DNA of 64,000 nucleotides. It comes from Sipunculus nudus. Lineage: Eukaryota; Annelida; Sipuncula; Golfingiida; Sipunculidae. The stretch is from the NCBI GenBank assembly GCA_026874595.1, contig CM049309.1:43661079-43725078 (forward strand), written 5' to 3'. A program made the position numbers and the translations under genes. This document shows, one piece after another, positions 22,957-37,900 of this stretch; position 1 is the first letter of the stretch; every line of letters begins with the position of its first letter. The notes under the pieces are model-generated. The model saw only the letters and a program-made list of their open reading frames with translations, was not told the DNA's origin and searched no databases.

Positions 22957-25900
22957 GTAAGTATACTATGATAATTTAATAATTTTATTCAGCCGCAAAG
23001 CGAAAATAAATAGGAATCAAAAGCTGATTGTAGATATTTTGTCGGAGGACGCGGGACAGAGAAAACGGTGGGTATGTTCGGGGTTTGATACCACTGCCAA
23101 GTGTGATTGGCCGTGTCCACGGGCTTCCAATGTCAACACACGGTAACACGTTAACGTTCATTGATTATATGTTTGTTTACACACGCCGGTGTACTTTGAC
23201 ACTAATGTATTTATATTATCTAGTTAATAGGATGATAGATATACTGCATCAAAAATTTTCTCACTGTTTAAAATGTCTATGAATATCCAGCATAAAATCC
23301 ACATTATTTTGACTCTTAAAAATTCATGATTCAAACCTCCAATTCAGTGAGAAATACAAAGACTGCTATTGTAGTATTGAGCACAGGCTCTTATATCGCT
23401 ATTTGTGTTGATCTTGGTTTAGATAGTGTTCAATTTACCTTAACAACAATCCCCCGGTCGGACTAAACACCCAAAACACCGGTGTTTTGGGTACCTGGGA
23501 CGAAACACCTATTTATCCTCAATGTTAAAGTTTAATTTTGAGTCACTTTGATGAATCATTAAATGTTGATTAAATATATGATGTTTGGACTGAAAATCCC
23601 GGGGAAAACTTGTGATAAAGGAGGGTTTCGTCCCGTGATGTGTTCACTGACGATCAAGGAAGCTATTCATGGCTCGCATATGCTGCCCCCTGGCGGTTGC
23701 TAAACATATCAAACTTTTTACCGGGAACATGGTGGGAAAACTAAGCATTTGGGTCTCATTTTATTAGGCCCTATTTCAAATTAGTTAAGATAACAAATTA
23801 TGAATAAGGCGAGCAGAAAAGATAGTATGTATAATGGAAGAATAATTCATTTATCCAGATTCTAATATCCAGCGCCGGCATTTCAGCCACTATGATTTTG
23901 GTTACAAAATCCTCCACTAGGTGGTAGCATGAACTCTGTTAAAATGGCTACCACTGTCAACGAATCAAGAAGGCAAGACCTCGGAACGAAACCCGCTAGT
24001 TCATCAAAAGTTCACCCATTCAGGCCCTGAAATTCGGCAGATATTATTAACACTTAATGATTCATCAAAGTGACTCAAAACTAAAATTTAACATTGAGGA
24101 TAAATAGGTGTTTCGTGGTGTTTCGTCTCAGGTACCCAAAACACCGGTGTTTTGGGTGTTTAGTCCGACCCACAATCCCCTACCGTTTAATGAGCTTTAA
24201 ACCATGTTATATCGTTTGCCAGTACTTGTTTATATAATAGATACAGAAGGCCGGCATCTAAGTCTGCGGACGAGTCTGTATCCATTAAGTGACGAACAGA
24301 TAGATTTATCCCAGATTTCTCTTTCCATCATTATCAACCAATCAGGTGTTAGGTTCCGGGGGGGGGGGGGGGAATCCTTACTGCTGACCAAGATACATGG
24401 GGATTTCCTTGTTTGTGGTAACAGCTGCTTAATGGATGCAGACTAGTTACAAATAAGAGCTGATTACAAGTGGTACACTGTGTGTATTGGAATAGTTGAT
24501 GCTTTTATAGAAAGAAGAACTGGCCATTTAACCACTGTAAGTTTCTTCCCTTGACAATCTTTGAAATATTTGGGAATTTCAATTGATTTCTTGTATTATC
24601 GCATACCGGTCCGCATACTTGGATGCCGGCCTTGTGTATCTATTATATAAACAAGTACTGGCAAACGATATAACATGGTTTAAAGCTCATTAAACAGTAG
24701 GGGATTGTTGTTAAGGTAAATTGAACACTATTTAAACCAAGATCAACACAAATAGCGATTCAAGCGCCTGTGTATTGAGGCAGAAAATGAGTCACCATGC
24801 CATGCCACATTACAGTCATTAAGCGTTTTGCTGATATGGCTAACAATGTGAATCTGTTGCAGTGTCCTTGCCCGCCTCTGATAACATGTCCATACTGTTA
24901 TTGAGGTTATTAGACAAATTCCAAGGGTGCAATTCCAGGAAAAAAAATTGATCAAATCAGCCGCTACATTTTTTCTGGATGGTAACATTTGGCAGAATAT
25001 ATATAACCATTGATATCTTTGAAATAAATCCTGTTGAAATCATGTAAACCAAAACATGAATGACTGGTTGAAAGACCATCATTTGAATCGGGGTTGGCTG
25101 GTAAATGCCAGGGCAGTAAATGCCACTGGCAATTCCCTGGAAATGCCGGCATGAAGAATACCCCCACTGGCGAATAAGTTGCAATTAAATGGCAAATATA
25201 AAACAAATGCCTTATTATATGTGTTTTATTATTGTAATAAGATCTACAAACTACAAAGGCCCACAATATGATAGGAACGGCTCAATACAGATAAACTGGG
25301 ATTAATATGCATCAGCAGACTTATAAGACTACAACAGTGCATTGCAAGATTATAGTAATACACTATCATTATGTGATCAAAGTTTTGAATTAAGTTTAGC
25401 AGAATTCACAACTTGAGGAACAATAAATTTCCCAGGCACTCATGTTAAATTAAATGAATATATAACTGTGCCTGAAGTAATATAGTTTTATATGTATCTA
25501 TTGGTTCTTGAAAGTTTATCACTGCTCAGAAATTATCATGGGTACGTAGTGTAAATGAATTATCATTTTGACTCAGTCATGATTGGCTGTTATATAGTGC
25601 TGCTTCAATCTGTTCATGTGTTTCAGTGATGACAATTTCTTCTGGTAGCTGATTCAAGTCTTTTACTAGTTTATGTAATAGCAGAATGTTTAAAGGTTTC
25701 AGTATTGGTTTAAGTACTCTAATTATTGCCTTTGTTTATAGAGTCTTTGTTGGTATTTTAATGAAAGAATATAGATATTCACAAGATATTACTGCTATAG
25801 ATCATTTATAATTTTGATAAGAAGACTAATCATTAGTCTCTTCTCCTGTTCAAGTTGGTAAGGGTTTGCCACTCCAATTCTTGTCACCATTTGATACAGG

Positions 25901-28900
25901 GCTGAAAGGAGTACTCCAGTACTCGAGTCCGGGTAATACTTACCGAGTACTCGAGTCCAAAATGTGGACTCGAGTACTCTTGTATGTACATGCATATATG
26001 TATATTACTGCAAATTTTAGGACAGTCTGTAGGATTATTTATCCATTGTCGTAGCCTGGCGTAGGGCTCTAAACATATGCTAGTCAAATTACCAGAGGTC
26101 TTGTTATGACATATATCTATTCCTTCGTTGCGATAAAGTTAAGTCAAATTTATGCATATTTTGAATCGGTAAACAGATGTTCGTTTTATCTTCACAACGT
26201 TGCCATGGTAATGAGTACTCGAGTCCGAGTTGGGTAATGCCTATAGGGTACTCGAGTCCAAAATTTTGTACCCGTTTCAGCCCTAATTTGGTAACACTAT
26301 TGCATGTGCAATAGTCATTGCAAACAAATCAGGCAATTATCATGATTATTTTGAGACAGATCATTGCTGTATCCCTTAACAGCAGCAGATTAATGCTTGG
26401 ATGAGAGCTTCTGTTTCTGTTTATCTGTGACCATCATCAAAAACCAGATAGGTCTAGGTTTTTAGTTGGCCTTGCTGAAATCCGTACTGTCCAGTGAAGT
26501 ACTCTCTGTAATTAGCCCCACCGGTTTTTACTTACATCAAGGAGTTTATAGGACTGGAGTAACAAGTCCCAGTGGCCCTGGGCCAGCCCAGACACTGAAT
26601 TGCAGTTAGCACATGATTACCCCATCAACCCTGTTGTGCACCCATTGTGTGGAGGTGTCATGCACGGCACTTACAATGTCTTTGATCCTGTACTGGTGTC
26701 CCATGTAACTGATGGTCACCATGACAATCATTGATAGTTCGAACGATAAATCCAGTTGCTGAGCGGTAAATTCCAGGAGTTACATCGACTTAAAACATGT
26801 ATGCGTAGATAGTTTGTGTTTTTTAGAATTATGCGCCTGAGATTTATTTTGATGGAGCAAGTGTCGGGAACTCACCCAAGCTTATATAATACAGTGTCAT
26901 TAATATATACAAATCCTGCTTATAATAAGGCACACATTCTGGTAGTTATATGTTATGCCTTAGGTGATAAAGAAAGGTATCTTTCTCACAAACTTTTTTT
27001 TTTTAAATTCTGTTTTTCGGGCCACACATTGATTTATTTTTTTTTATTATAAATTTTCAATAAAAAAATTCATTGGTCAGGTGACAAATTGATAACAAGA
27101 TAACAAGAGTACGGTGATCAAGATGAACCCCACAATTTCATATATTGTTCCTTGTATCATTGCAAAGCTTTCCTAAAAATTTCATCAAAATCTGTTAATA
27201 ACTTTTTGAGTAATGATCCTAATAGACAGACAGACCTACAGACAAATTCCAATGCCAGCAAAAACATAACTGCATTGGCTGAGGTAATAAAAGAATTGTT
27301 TTGCTAAACAGGTAACAGCAGAACTAAAATAAGGGAAATATTATGGAAATTTTATCATATTATGTTCTTGAATTAAGAAATGTCCAAGCTAGCAGTTGGG
27401 CCTCCAAATTGGTAAAATTCTACTAAAATAAAAATAGAATTTTTTATGCAGGGGTTCAAAGTTTATGCATGGAGCCTAAGAAACCAACCATTTAATTTAT
27501 GTCATACGGTTTCCTCTACTCTAGTCATTATTCCCCATGTTCCTTCTCTCAGTCTTGCACATTGTAAAGTGCTGTTTACTTAGTCATAAATAATATTTCT
27601 TCAGCATCTAGAGCTGCTCTTTACCTGTCTCTGTGAGATACCTGAGCAGTTTTTACCTGCTGTCCCTGCCCATCAATAATTAATATGGATGACAGGTGTT
27701 TTTGCCCAGGTACAGCTGTACCTGCAGTATCATCTTATAATCCCTCACCTGTGATCTTTGAACAGCAACCATTAGACTGTCCAGAGTTCATGTATTAGTA
27801 TAATAAATTATATCTTATCCAGACCTGGCACAAAAAAGTATGTAGTCAACTGCATTAAGGTCAGATGAATAATAACAACACGTGTACATTACACACCTGT
27901 TCCAGGTAAAACATTGTGGAGTTATGATGATTTATCAACCTCACTGCACTGTTTTTTAGCAAACCTATGAGCGTATGCAATGGTGCTGCATCATGCTTAG
28001 TACATGTCTGTATGTTAACCCATACTATCTCGAAAACGGCAGGAGCTAGCATCACCAAACTTTATGCAAAAAATTAGTCATTTAAAAAACTCTTATCTGA
28101 CTTTGCTTATTTTTTGGCTATCTGCATTTACTTAAATTTTTATACTGAAAATGTTAAAAAAAGCTTTAAAAATCTTCTTCTCTGAAACTGTCAATCCAAA
28201 TCATTCATTATTTCACAGAAATAATCCCTGAAACAAGGTTTGTTTCAGTTCAGTGAATTTTGGCCGAGTTACAGGAAGCTGAACTTAGTCATCTGGCCAA
28301 AAAAAGTATACTAAAATTACAATATCAGAAATGGCTGGAGCTCTCATCACCAAATTTTATGCAAATGATGGTCACATGAGAAATTGAGGTATTGGTGGTG
28401 CCACCTGCTTTGACCTTTTCTGTACAGGGGTCATCGGTCATCATTACATTAATCCATAATTAATGTGTATGTATATGTATACATGTGTAAACATTTACCA
28501 ACAGGCCAAGATTGTGTCTTTATCTATAAATACCTTGGCAGACTGCCAATTATTTCAGATTTGGCAACAGGCCAAAGGTCAGCCTGGATCTATTTATAGC
28601 TTTGACAGACTGCAGACTGTATCAGAATAGGTAACAGGTCAAGAGTTCACTCAGTGCAGCTAGGTATAGGTCAAGAGTTCACTCAGTGCAGCTAGGTATA
28701 GGTCAAGAATTCACTCAGTGCAGTATCTGCTTTCTATTTATAGCCTTGTCAGACTGCCCACTGAATCAGATTTGGGGCAATATACAGAGGTGTTGTAATT
28801 CCCATCATTCAAGCCCCCCTTGCTGTTGAGCCATTTCAGCTACGGACTGGCCCATGCAACTGTATAAGGATTTATTAAATGAGAAAAAAGTAGTGTAGGT

Positions 28901-31900
28901 AATAAACAAATCCTGTTTATTTGGATACAAAGGGATCAGCTTTTTCTGCCCATCTCTTTATATCATTAAATATATAATAATTATGAATCAACTTGTTTCC
29001 TATACATTTGTAACTGTTGAATGCACCCCCTCTCTCTCCTCCTCTCCCTCTCTCCTCCGATGCATTTGCTATGATGGCCTGTATTATGGTATACCCACCA
29101 TCTGTCTGTCCATCTGTCCATCTGTTAACCAATTATTGTATCTGCCAAAACAAAGTTTTGGGAATACTATGTTTTTGAACTGGTTCCGGAATAGAACTCT
29201 GAGACCACTGAACAGATTTTTCCGAAATATTACACGATTATCAGGTCACGTGAACTGGTGCCAAAATATTTTGTGTTGACCTTTGATCTTCCTATCCCCA
29301 GTGCGTCCTTCTGTGAGTCTGTTTTGACACATTAACCCACATATCTTCGGACTTGTTTGACCAATCAGGAAAAAAATCTTGCACAAATGTAGCCCTTGGA
29401 TAGCTTTATAACATACATAAAAAATGGTGGCACAACCTGCAACCATTTTTGCACAGCTTCCATCTGTTGATCTGCCTTGGGGTAAAATCACTCATATGTC
29501 TGCAGTGATTGGACTTATCAACCTGAAATTTTGCATGTATATTCATCTTGGATAGCTTTCTTGATTTTATGACAGGTTGCGCCACCTACATGCACATTCA
29601 GGCTGCTATATCTAGGCTTATATCCCAGGACTGGTTTGGTGTATCCTCCCGAAATTTTGCATGTGAATAGATCTCACATAGCACTTTATCATTCGCAAAA
29701 CTGGTGGCGGCACCTGCAACCATTTTTGCACAGCGTCCGTCTGTTTGTCTGCCATGGCATAAAATCACTCCTATCTCAGCAGTGGTTTGACTTATCTGCC
29801 TTAAATTTTGCATGTATATACATCTTGGATAGCTTTCTCAATTTGTGGCAGGTGGCACCACCTACTTTCACGTTCAGGCTGCAGACATCCAGGCTTATAT
29901 CTCAGGACTGGTTTGATGTATCCTTCTGAAATTTTGTATGTGTATAGAACTCGCGTAGCTCTTTATCATACGCAAAACTGATGGTGCCACCTGCAACCAT
30001 TTTTGCACAGTGTCCATCTGTTTGTCAGTTGTGGGATAAAATCACTCTTATCTTGGCAGTGGTTTGACTTATCTGCCTAAAATTTTGCATGTATATACAT
30101 CTTGGATAGCTTTCTCAATTTTGTGGCAGGTGGCCCAACTACTTTCACGTTCAGGCTGCAGACATCCAGGCTTATATCTCAGGACTGGTTTGACTCATCT
30201 GCAAAAAGTTTCACAATTGTATACAACTTGGATAACTTTCTGGATTTTGTGGCAGGTGGCGCCAGCTACATACACATTTCGGCTGCAGACATCCATGCTA
30301 ATATGCAACACACCTCTCTCTATTTCCCCTTGCCACTCAATCCATGCCTCACTTCACCCGTCCCACTCTGGTTTCTGCAGATACACATAGTTGCTTGTCA
30401 ACTACCTATATTCTAGTTAGTATAGTTACTGCTTGATAGTACTGCAATTCCCAGAATAATGTCATTCCTCAGGATTTATTGGAAAATATGGAAGCATACC
30501 TTTGCCCCCCTAAGGACATACTGGGCATCTGTCATGACACTTCAACTGAAAACAGGCTTTTTGAGGTGTAGCCTCAGAGGAGTTGTGTGACAATGATTCA
30601 GTGCCACCAGTGTCAATTATAACACAGATTTTATGCAGGATACATTGTGTATAAGTTCTTATTCCTGTTGGTCTGTACAAAAGAACTCAGGGTTACACCA
30701 ACGTCTTGTGAGAAAGATACTCAGTTCTGTTTCCCCATTCAAATAAACTGAGTTATTTACTGTACTGGTAGTTATATTTTATTCAAGTTTACAATTTGTC
30801 CTTTCAGTCACTTGATACACACGCCCAACCCAAATATTCCAGTGTGACCCGTTTGAAACACAAACTTAATATAAATGATATTTGTCTACTTTTTTTCAAG
30901 AGCATTTTAAACAGAGTATGCCCTGTGGTTTTTTATCAGCTGTTTTGTGGGAGTTCATATGTACTTAGAGACTGTATAAATAACCATAGATCTATCTTAA
31001 CTAGTGCCTTTGGAACAGCCACCCTTAGCAATCTCAAAGCTGGTATATTTGTTAACCCTGCATGAATCGAGGATTGTTGTTTTAACTCAATTCTGTGTGT
31101 GTGTGTGTGCCTGCAAGATATTTGAAGAACAGTATCACAGATGTTATTTTTATCATTTAAGTTGGAATGTTAAAATCTCCAAGAAGTCAATTTTTAGCTC
31201 AGCTTACTATAAGTCATCTGAGCTATAGTCGTGGTCCATTGTCCGTCGTCCGTCAGTCTGTCCGTCCGTCCGTAGATGTGGCACATTTTGAAACCGTAAG
31301 ACCTAGGAATCCAGAATTCAGCATAATGTTAGATGTCCCCAAGATCTCCTACCAAGCCGAAAACTGGGTATTTGCGACTATGTTCCTTTGAAAAATTTAG
31401 GAAAAACCTCAATTTTTTATTAAAAACCTATTTTCACACTTCAGGACTGCCTAATATCAAAACCACTCATCTGTTTTTCCTCATATATACCATAAATAAT
31501 CCTCTATATAGTTCCTATGTACATGCCAGAAATTATGTCTGTATTATATAATTTAAAAAAGTTATGGGCCCAAACATAATGCATTTTGTAAATAATCAGG
31601 GAAGAGATTTGATCACCTAACACAAAACTTGTTAAAGCTAAGCACTTTTTTCCAGTAATATTACTTTTAGTAATCAAAATTAAATTGTATACCCAAAATT
31701 AGATCAAAATCTTTTAATTTTTTTAAATATTAGCAAAATAAAAAATTGGTACCTTAAATTTTGCCCAACTTTGACCATGGCACGTTTTTTCCTGTTAGGT
31801 CAGACTTTTTTAATTTTTCGGTTTACAAACCCACCGACCTCCAATATCCTCATTTCAGAAAAAAAATAAAATTGGCATTTTGACTTTTTTTCCTTTTATA

Positions 31901-34900
31901 TTGCTTCGCTGAATCCAACACGGTTGTTGACAAATGAAATGTTCAGTGACCGTGTGTATTTGATCACCTCAAACGTTAGAACTCTTATGATTGGCTAATA
32001 AGGTCACTTTCGTAATGACAGATGGAGGGTTTAAGCCAATCACTATAGGGTATCCTTGGGCCATAAATGCAATTGATTGGCCATCAAGTAGTCAAAAGAT
32101 TCAGCAGGGAAATTGAGAATTTTTGGAGAGTTTTCAAAGTTCGTTTTCTGCACTACAGTACATTTTTAAACCAGCATTTATGTCATATTTACCTCTTTAA
32201 ACATATTTGTTTTAGAGAGATGTGAATTAGAAAAGAAAATTAGTTTGGTTGCATAGCGGCTTTACCAGCTTGCCACTGTTAATAACTTGCTGGATATACA
32301 AACAAATTTACTTCTAAGACTAATTATTGCACTCAAAGTCAGACGCTATTGATTACTGCAAATTGGCTAAGTTTCACAAGTTTACTCTTTAAAAATATTA
32401 TAACTTGTCAAAAGTTAAAAACGTAGTCTTGTAATGCTTTACAGAAAATTACCGAACAGATGAAATTATATACTGCATGAGGTCTTCATGTATTCTTTGA
32501 AAACTCCAGGAATTCTCAGGGTTTCTGCAGGATTTCCGACTATCTGTAGTGTTAATGGCGCGGGTTTACGTGAAGCGTAGGCTTTGCGGGTATTTTTAAA
32601 GTCAATACAAAAGCAAGCTAAAATGAAAGCCATTTAAAATGCAGAAACTTTGAAAGGATTCATTTAATTGTTCCAAACGAATGTGATGGAAGCTTTGATG
32701 TGTATGGATGCCGCTAAAGCAATACCGGACTGACAGTAGCCAAGTGATGGCATATTAATTTAATTGAGTACAGTATGTGCTGTCACGGCCGTGGTGAGAA
32801 ATGCAGATCTTTATTAATAAATAAAGATTATTAATACTTTTAAACTTTTGAAATAGTTGAATTATTCAATGTGATCTCCAATGGAAACGTCACTTTATTA
32901 GCAGTTGTTGTATATTCAAATGTGATCTCCAATGGAAATGTCACTTTATTAGCAGTTGTATATTCAAAGGACTATCAAACATGCGCAACACAAAAAAGGA
33001 AAGGTCATGGTCATGAATCAAACCACTATGACTCCGAGTTCCATGTTGTTGACATTTTATAGTATAATAGGCGAATAACTGCAAGTTGCATATTGTCATT
33101 GATATTGTCATTCACGACTGAAAAATAAAAGTTGCAGTCTATCATGCTAGCAGTGAATATTTAGTTTTCTCCTTGCATATATGACAAAAATATATTATTT
33201 TGTATTTGTATAAGTATTTGACTGGTCTTTAATTTGTAAATCTTTATAAAATAGGCAAGTCACTTGGCAGGGACAGTGACTGAAGTTTTATATCAGGTGT
33301 GTATGAAATCATATATAACTTAATAAGTTTTACTGTTTAAACTTTTTATTTGTCATTATTTTACCTTCGCTGACATTTGAATGGCTTGAAATAACATGGC
33401 ACACGTATAATTCATGTGGAAAACTCAAGAGGATGATAATATTTTAATTTTTATATATTATTTTATATATTTTATATAGGTTTATATAGTGCCATTTAAA
33501 AATGAATTTTATAACCCAACTGTACAATACAGGATTCACGAACACCAGTATCCAGGTTTGTTCCATTTTTTTTTTTTCTACCTCCTACCTTTAACTTTTG
33601 TCAAACATGTTCGTAAACCAAAGAATTAAAAAAGTCTGGCCTTACTGCTGTGAATTTAATTTTTAAAGCATGTTTTTGTTACCATTTCAACTGTTAACAC
33701 CAAAAATTGGAAATCAGTTGATCAAAAACTGTAGATTTTATTCAAGTTTTCAAGCACCATGTCACATATTGTTTACATCAAGCTAGTGTTATGCAGTGTG
33801 CTAGAGCTCAGCTCCCGAGCTTCAGCTCTAAGTTCCTTAAATTTGGCATACAGTTAGATGTCTCCAAAATCCCCTATCATGTCAAGAATTTGGTCACTAG
33901 AACTTAATTCCTTTGAGATATTGATGAAAAACTTCATTTTTCCATTAAAAACCCATTGTTACACTTTAAGACTGCCTAATATCAAAACCACTGATCTGAC
34001 TTTGATCATATATAATATACATATTTTTCTATACATTTGCTATGCACATGCCAGAAATGATGTCAGTATTGCATATTTTGTTTTAAGTTATGGGCCCAAA
34101 CATAATTCACTTTTTAAAAAATCAAGAAATATATTTACTCACCTAAGATGAGAATTGCTGAAGCTGGAGACTTTTTTTTCAGGATATAACTTTATTTAAT
34201 CAAGATTCAATTGTCTACCCAAAATTAGTTCTGAATTTTGCAAATTTTTCAAGTTATTAGCATAAATATAAAAAAAATTAATACCTTAAATTTTGTCCAA
34301 TTTTGGCAATGGCATGTTTTTTCCCTGTCGGCACTGTTGATTTAATTTTCACAGCATACATAAGGATTTAATCTTTAAAAATCTGAAATTTCAAAGGAAT
34401 TGATTGAAAAGAGTAGCTTTTATTCAAGTTTTAATACACCATGTCAAGTGTTGTTTACATCTAGCCCACCTAGTAGTGCAGCCTTCACTTGCATTATGTA
34501 ACCCACCCCAGGCAGCTTGCCTTGGCTCAGCTTGGCCACTACTAGCAGGCTTCCCCTCTGCCCTGCACACCCCCCCCCCCCCCCAGATGGTGCATTAACT
34601 AGATGAATGTTATAATTTTCTGTATTTCATTTTATTCTTGGCTATGCAATGCTACATTTTAGATTTTATATTGTACCACCAGGGTTACAACATGATTTAA
34701 GTGCACATTTAATTGTGTCCACAAAGTAATGTATTGCTATGAAAGTGTGGATGTTCATCAGATAAGTAATTCCTTACTTGAGAAGAGTAAAAACTTCACC
34801 AGGTGTGAAATTGACTATTGATTCCAGTAATAAATTATAGCTAAGATTGTAATTAGCATAATTATATTGTTTGTCCCTCATTCAACCAACAGTGTGTATA

Positions 34901-37900
34901 CTTTATTTAAAAAGATGTTTTCATTTTACCAAATTTACTGAATCTTTTATTTTATTTCGATGAATAAGATTAAGCATGTACTGAAAACTCCAATGTGCAA
35001 AACTTTTTAATAGTGATTCAAGGAATAATCTTGTAGATGCCTGATGCCATGTTGTGGCATTATTTTCTTTTAAATTCAGTTTAAACATTTGTGATTTAAA
35101 AATAATAATAATATATGTGTATGCATAATATGACCCAATAACAGCTAAACTCTGGATATATAATGATTGCAACTTAGAATTCTAATATTTTAACTTATAT
35201 TTTCAGTGTTTTTTAATACAAATTTATAAAACTTGTAAATAAAAAAAAAATAATCAGATAAAAACTATTTTAATGGAAAAAGTAGATGGGCTTAAATAAT
35301 AGGCTTATATATAAACTTAAATGCATTATTCCCTTGAAAGTGAAATAAAGGTATTGGTCCATTCTGTCCACTGGCCTGTCCATCTGTAAATTTTTCATAT
35401 GCATCACAGTTTCTCAAAACTTTTACTGTGTTTCTTCATGACAGTCTTGTCAGAGTATTAGTTTGCAATCATATATTTAGAACTTTACTATTACCAAGTA
35501 GGAGGGCCTCTTTCCTCATAGCTTCTCATATGCTTATATAAATATAAAAAACATTAAAATAGAATATTTTGCATTTGCAAAAATTTCAAACTTAAGCTGA
35601 GCACCGTGACCCATGGGTCCCTTGTTGGTGTAAATTCAAGCGTAAATAACCCCCTGGTTGAGTGTATAAGGGGAATTGTAGCACATTTGTTTACACCATA
35701 GCATGTGAGGATGTGACCATCTTTGGAGTGTGAGGTGTGAGTTCTCAGCTCAGCCGGGAAATGATGTCACTCCATGTGTACTTGCCTTAATTACCTGGAA
35801 AGACCTGTGTCAGTAAACAAACATACAGCATGGGCGCCATGGTTGTTTGTTGTGTTGATAGTCAAAGGCAGCAATACCGAGATGTCCAGGGTGATGTTTT
35901 TCAATTATTTAAATTAAAAAGATCTCAGAGATAATACATTCAATTAACATTCAGGGCACTAACTTAGAACACTATCTTTGGCACAGGGTTTTTGTCCCCA
36001 TATCAGAAAGGTTCTTAGGAAACCTGTGACTTTAAGCGATGGTGCAGTGTTTTCCGTCATCAATACGTTAACCCATTCTGTCTCAAAAACATTTGGAGCT
36101 AGCACCATCAAATTTTGTGCAAAAGATCAGTCATCTTAAAAAACTCATTTTGCTTATTTTTTTGCTATCTGCATTTTATATACTTAGATTTAATTGGGAA
36201 AAAGCAAAAACAATTGAAAAATCTTCTTCTTTGAAACTGTCCAGCCAAATTGCGCAATATTTCACAGAAATAATCTTTGAAACTATCTCACTCAAGTTTG
36301 TTCTGACTCAAGAGAAGTTTGATGTAAAAATATTGTATTGGCCTGATATTTTGACCTGTCAATGCATCTTTGATGGCTTTCTCTTTCACAAGACTGGTGG
36401 TGCCACCTATGATAATTTATGCACAGTTTATGTCCTTGCTTATTTCTCAGGAGGGGTTTTTATATATCAGCCTGAAATTGGCAGGGTACGAATTAGGATA
36501 AAAATTTACCTGCTCCAGGTGCACCCTTGAAACAAAACCTACATCTAAAGATTTCAACATGCACCTTGTAATGCTAGTGAGAAAATTTGCATGTTAATGA
36601 GTTTCTGTTGCTCAAAGAATGGGAATGCTAATTTATGATTGTGATGTTTATGAATAATAAAAAAACAAGATACTGCACCAACATTTTTCATTGGTTAAGA
36701 ATATGTGCACTGAGTGCACCCTCGGTACGATTTCTACCTGCACAAAAGAAAATGTACGTCCATCTGTGCACCCTCTATAACACCCTGAATTGGGCATATG
36801 TCTACATCTTGAATAGCTTTGTTGTATACAAAACTGGTGGTTCCACCTACAATCATTTTTGTTGTGTGTGCACCCATGCCAGTATTTCAGCCGTGATGTT
36901 TGAGTGATTGGTTTTTGTTCTAAATGTTTAGTACTTGCATTGTTCATAAACATGTCACACATGTACTTGAAAAGTACTGGTCCAGCATTGATGCATTATA
37001 CCTGGTGTATATCCAATTGCACAGGTTCACATTAGCCCTGAAAACCTCGTTTTATTTTAATTTGCATTGTGTTTAAACTCACAACTGTACAAGTAATTCA
37101 TAGGAATAAGTCAGGCATGGAAGGGGGGGTGGTCAATAATGAAATTTACGGTAATGAACTCTACCTAAAGACAGACCTGACCCCTGGTAGCTTTTCAATA
37201 GGGGACTCGTTCTGCTAAACATATATTTAAACAGAATCATCAGTGTGTGAATTATGGACAGGTCAGCTGGTGTGTTCATTGACATTTCTGGGTCACCCAA
37301 TAACCTTTTAGTTTGATATATATATACCTGCAAGCTATACCGAACCTTTGACCTGTGTGTGATGTTATAAAGTACAGCATATGTGCTGAGTGAATTGATC
37401 TGATGTCTATATGTTACACATTTAGGTTAAGCTGTGTGTTGGAGACTTTACAGTCACATTATTCAATAAACATTTTAAATTCTAATGTTAACAGTCAGAC
37501 CTGTTAATACAAATGCTTGTGATACCAGTATATAGATTGAATCATACAATTAAAAGAGCTCAACTTTTATTATTTTCAGTCCATTGACTTTTCCTAAATC
37601 TAAGCTGTTGTGGTTACAATTTATCTATTTTCTGGATGGCTAGGTAACCAGCTATTTGCCTATTTATTCATGAAAGTTTTAATTAAGTGCAAGAGCAATT
37701 TGGACCTTGCATATAGCTACAGGTATGGGTAGCTGCAGTTATCATCCTGTACATACTATACTGTGAGATGCTGGTTACTGTGCGACACTGTAACATAAAT
37801 TGTTCATGCAAAAAGTGATAATACATGATTCAGCGCATGTCTAGTGTTTGTAACAAGGTAATTTGCAACCTATCTTATCTGTAAAGTCTCTTCAACATAT

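Larger units (their letters stand above)
31191..33840 (+). repeat. AGCTCAG-hairpin repeat, copy 1 (interrupted)
   Basis: Starts with TTTTTAGCTCAGCTTACTAT; TAGCTCAG pairs with CTGAGCTA 23 bp on. Shares TAGATGTCCCCAAGATCTCC and CCATGGCACGTTTTTTCCTG with the copy at 40555. Interrupted at 31798-33641 by a Harbinger-like insertion, then continues CTGCTGTGAATTTAATTTTT. Unclassified; hairpin-ended and non-coding. Confidence 0.7.

Noticed and set aside
28637-28724. CRISPR-like or regulatory repeat array
   Set aside because: It is a simple head-to-tail 32-bp tandem repeat without spacers.
29636-30416. Overlapping frames of 70-108 codons on both strands
   Set aside because: They fall in the 277-bp tandem core of a CTAG-ended element; similar frames recur at 59370-60300 because the repeat recurs.
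36093-36530. 145-codon open frame
   Set aside because: It lies in a dispersed repeat also present at 28016 in broken form; no domain recognised.
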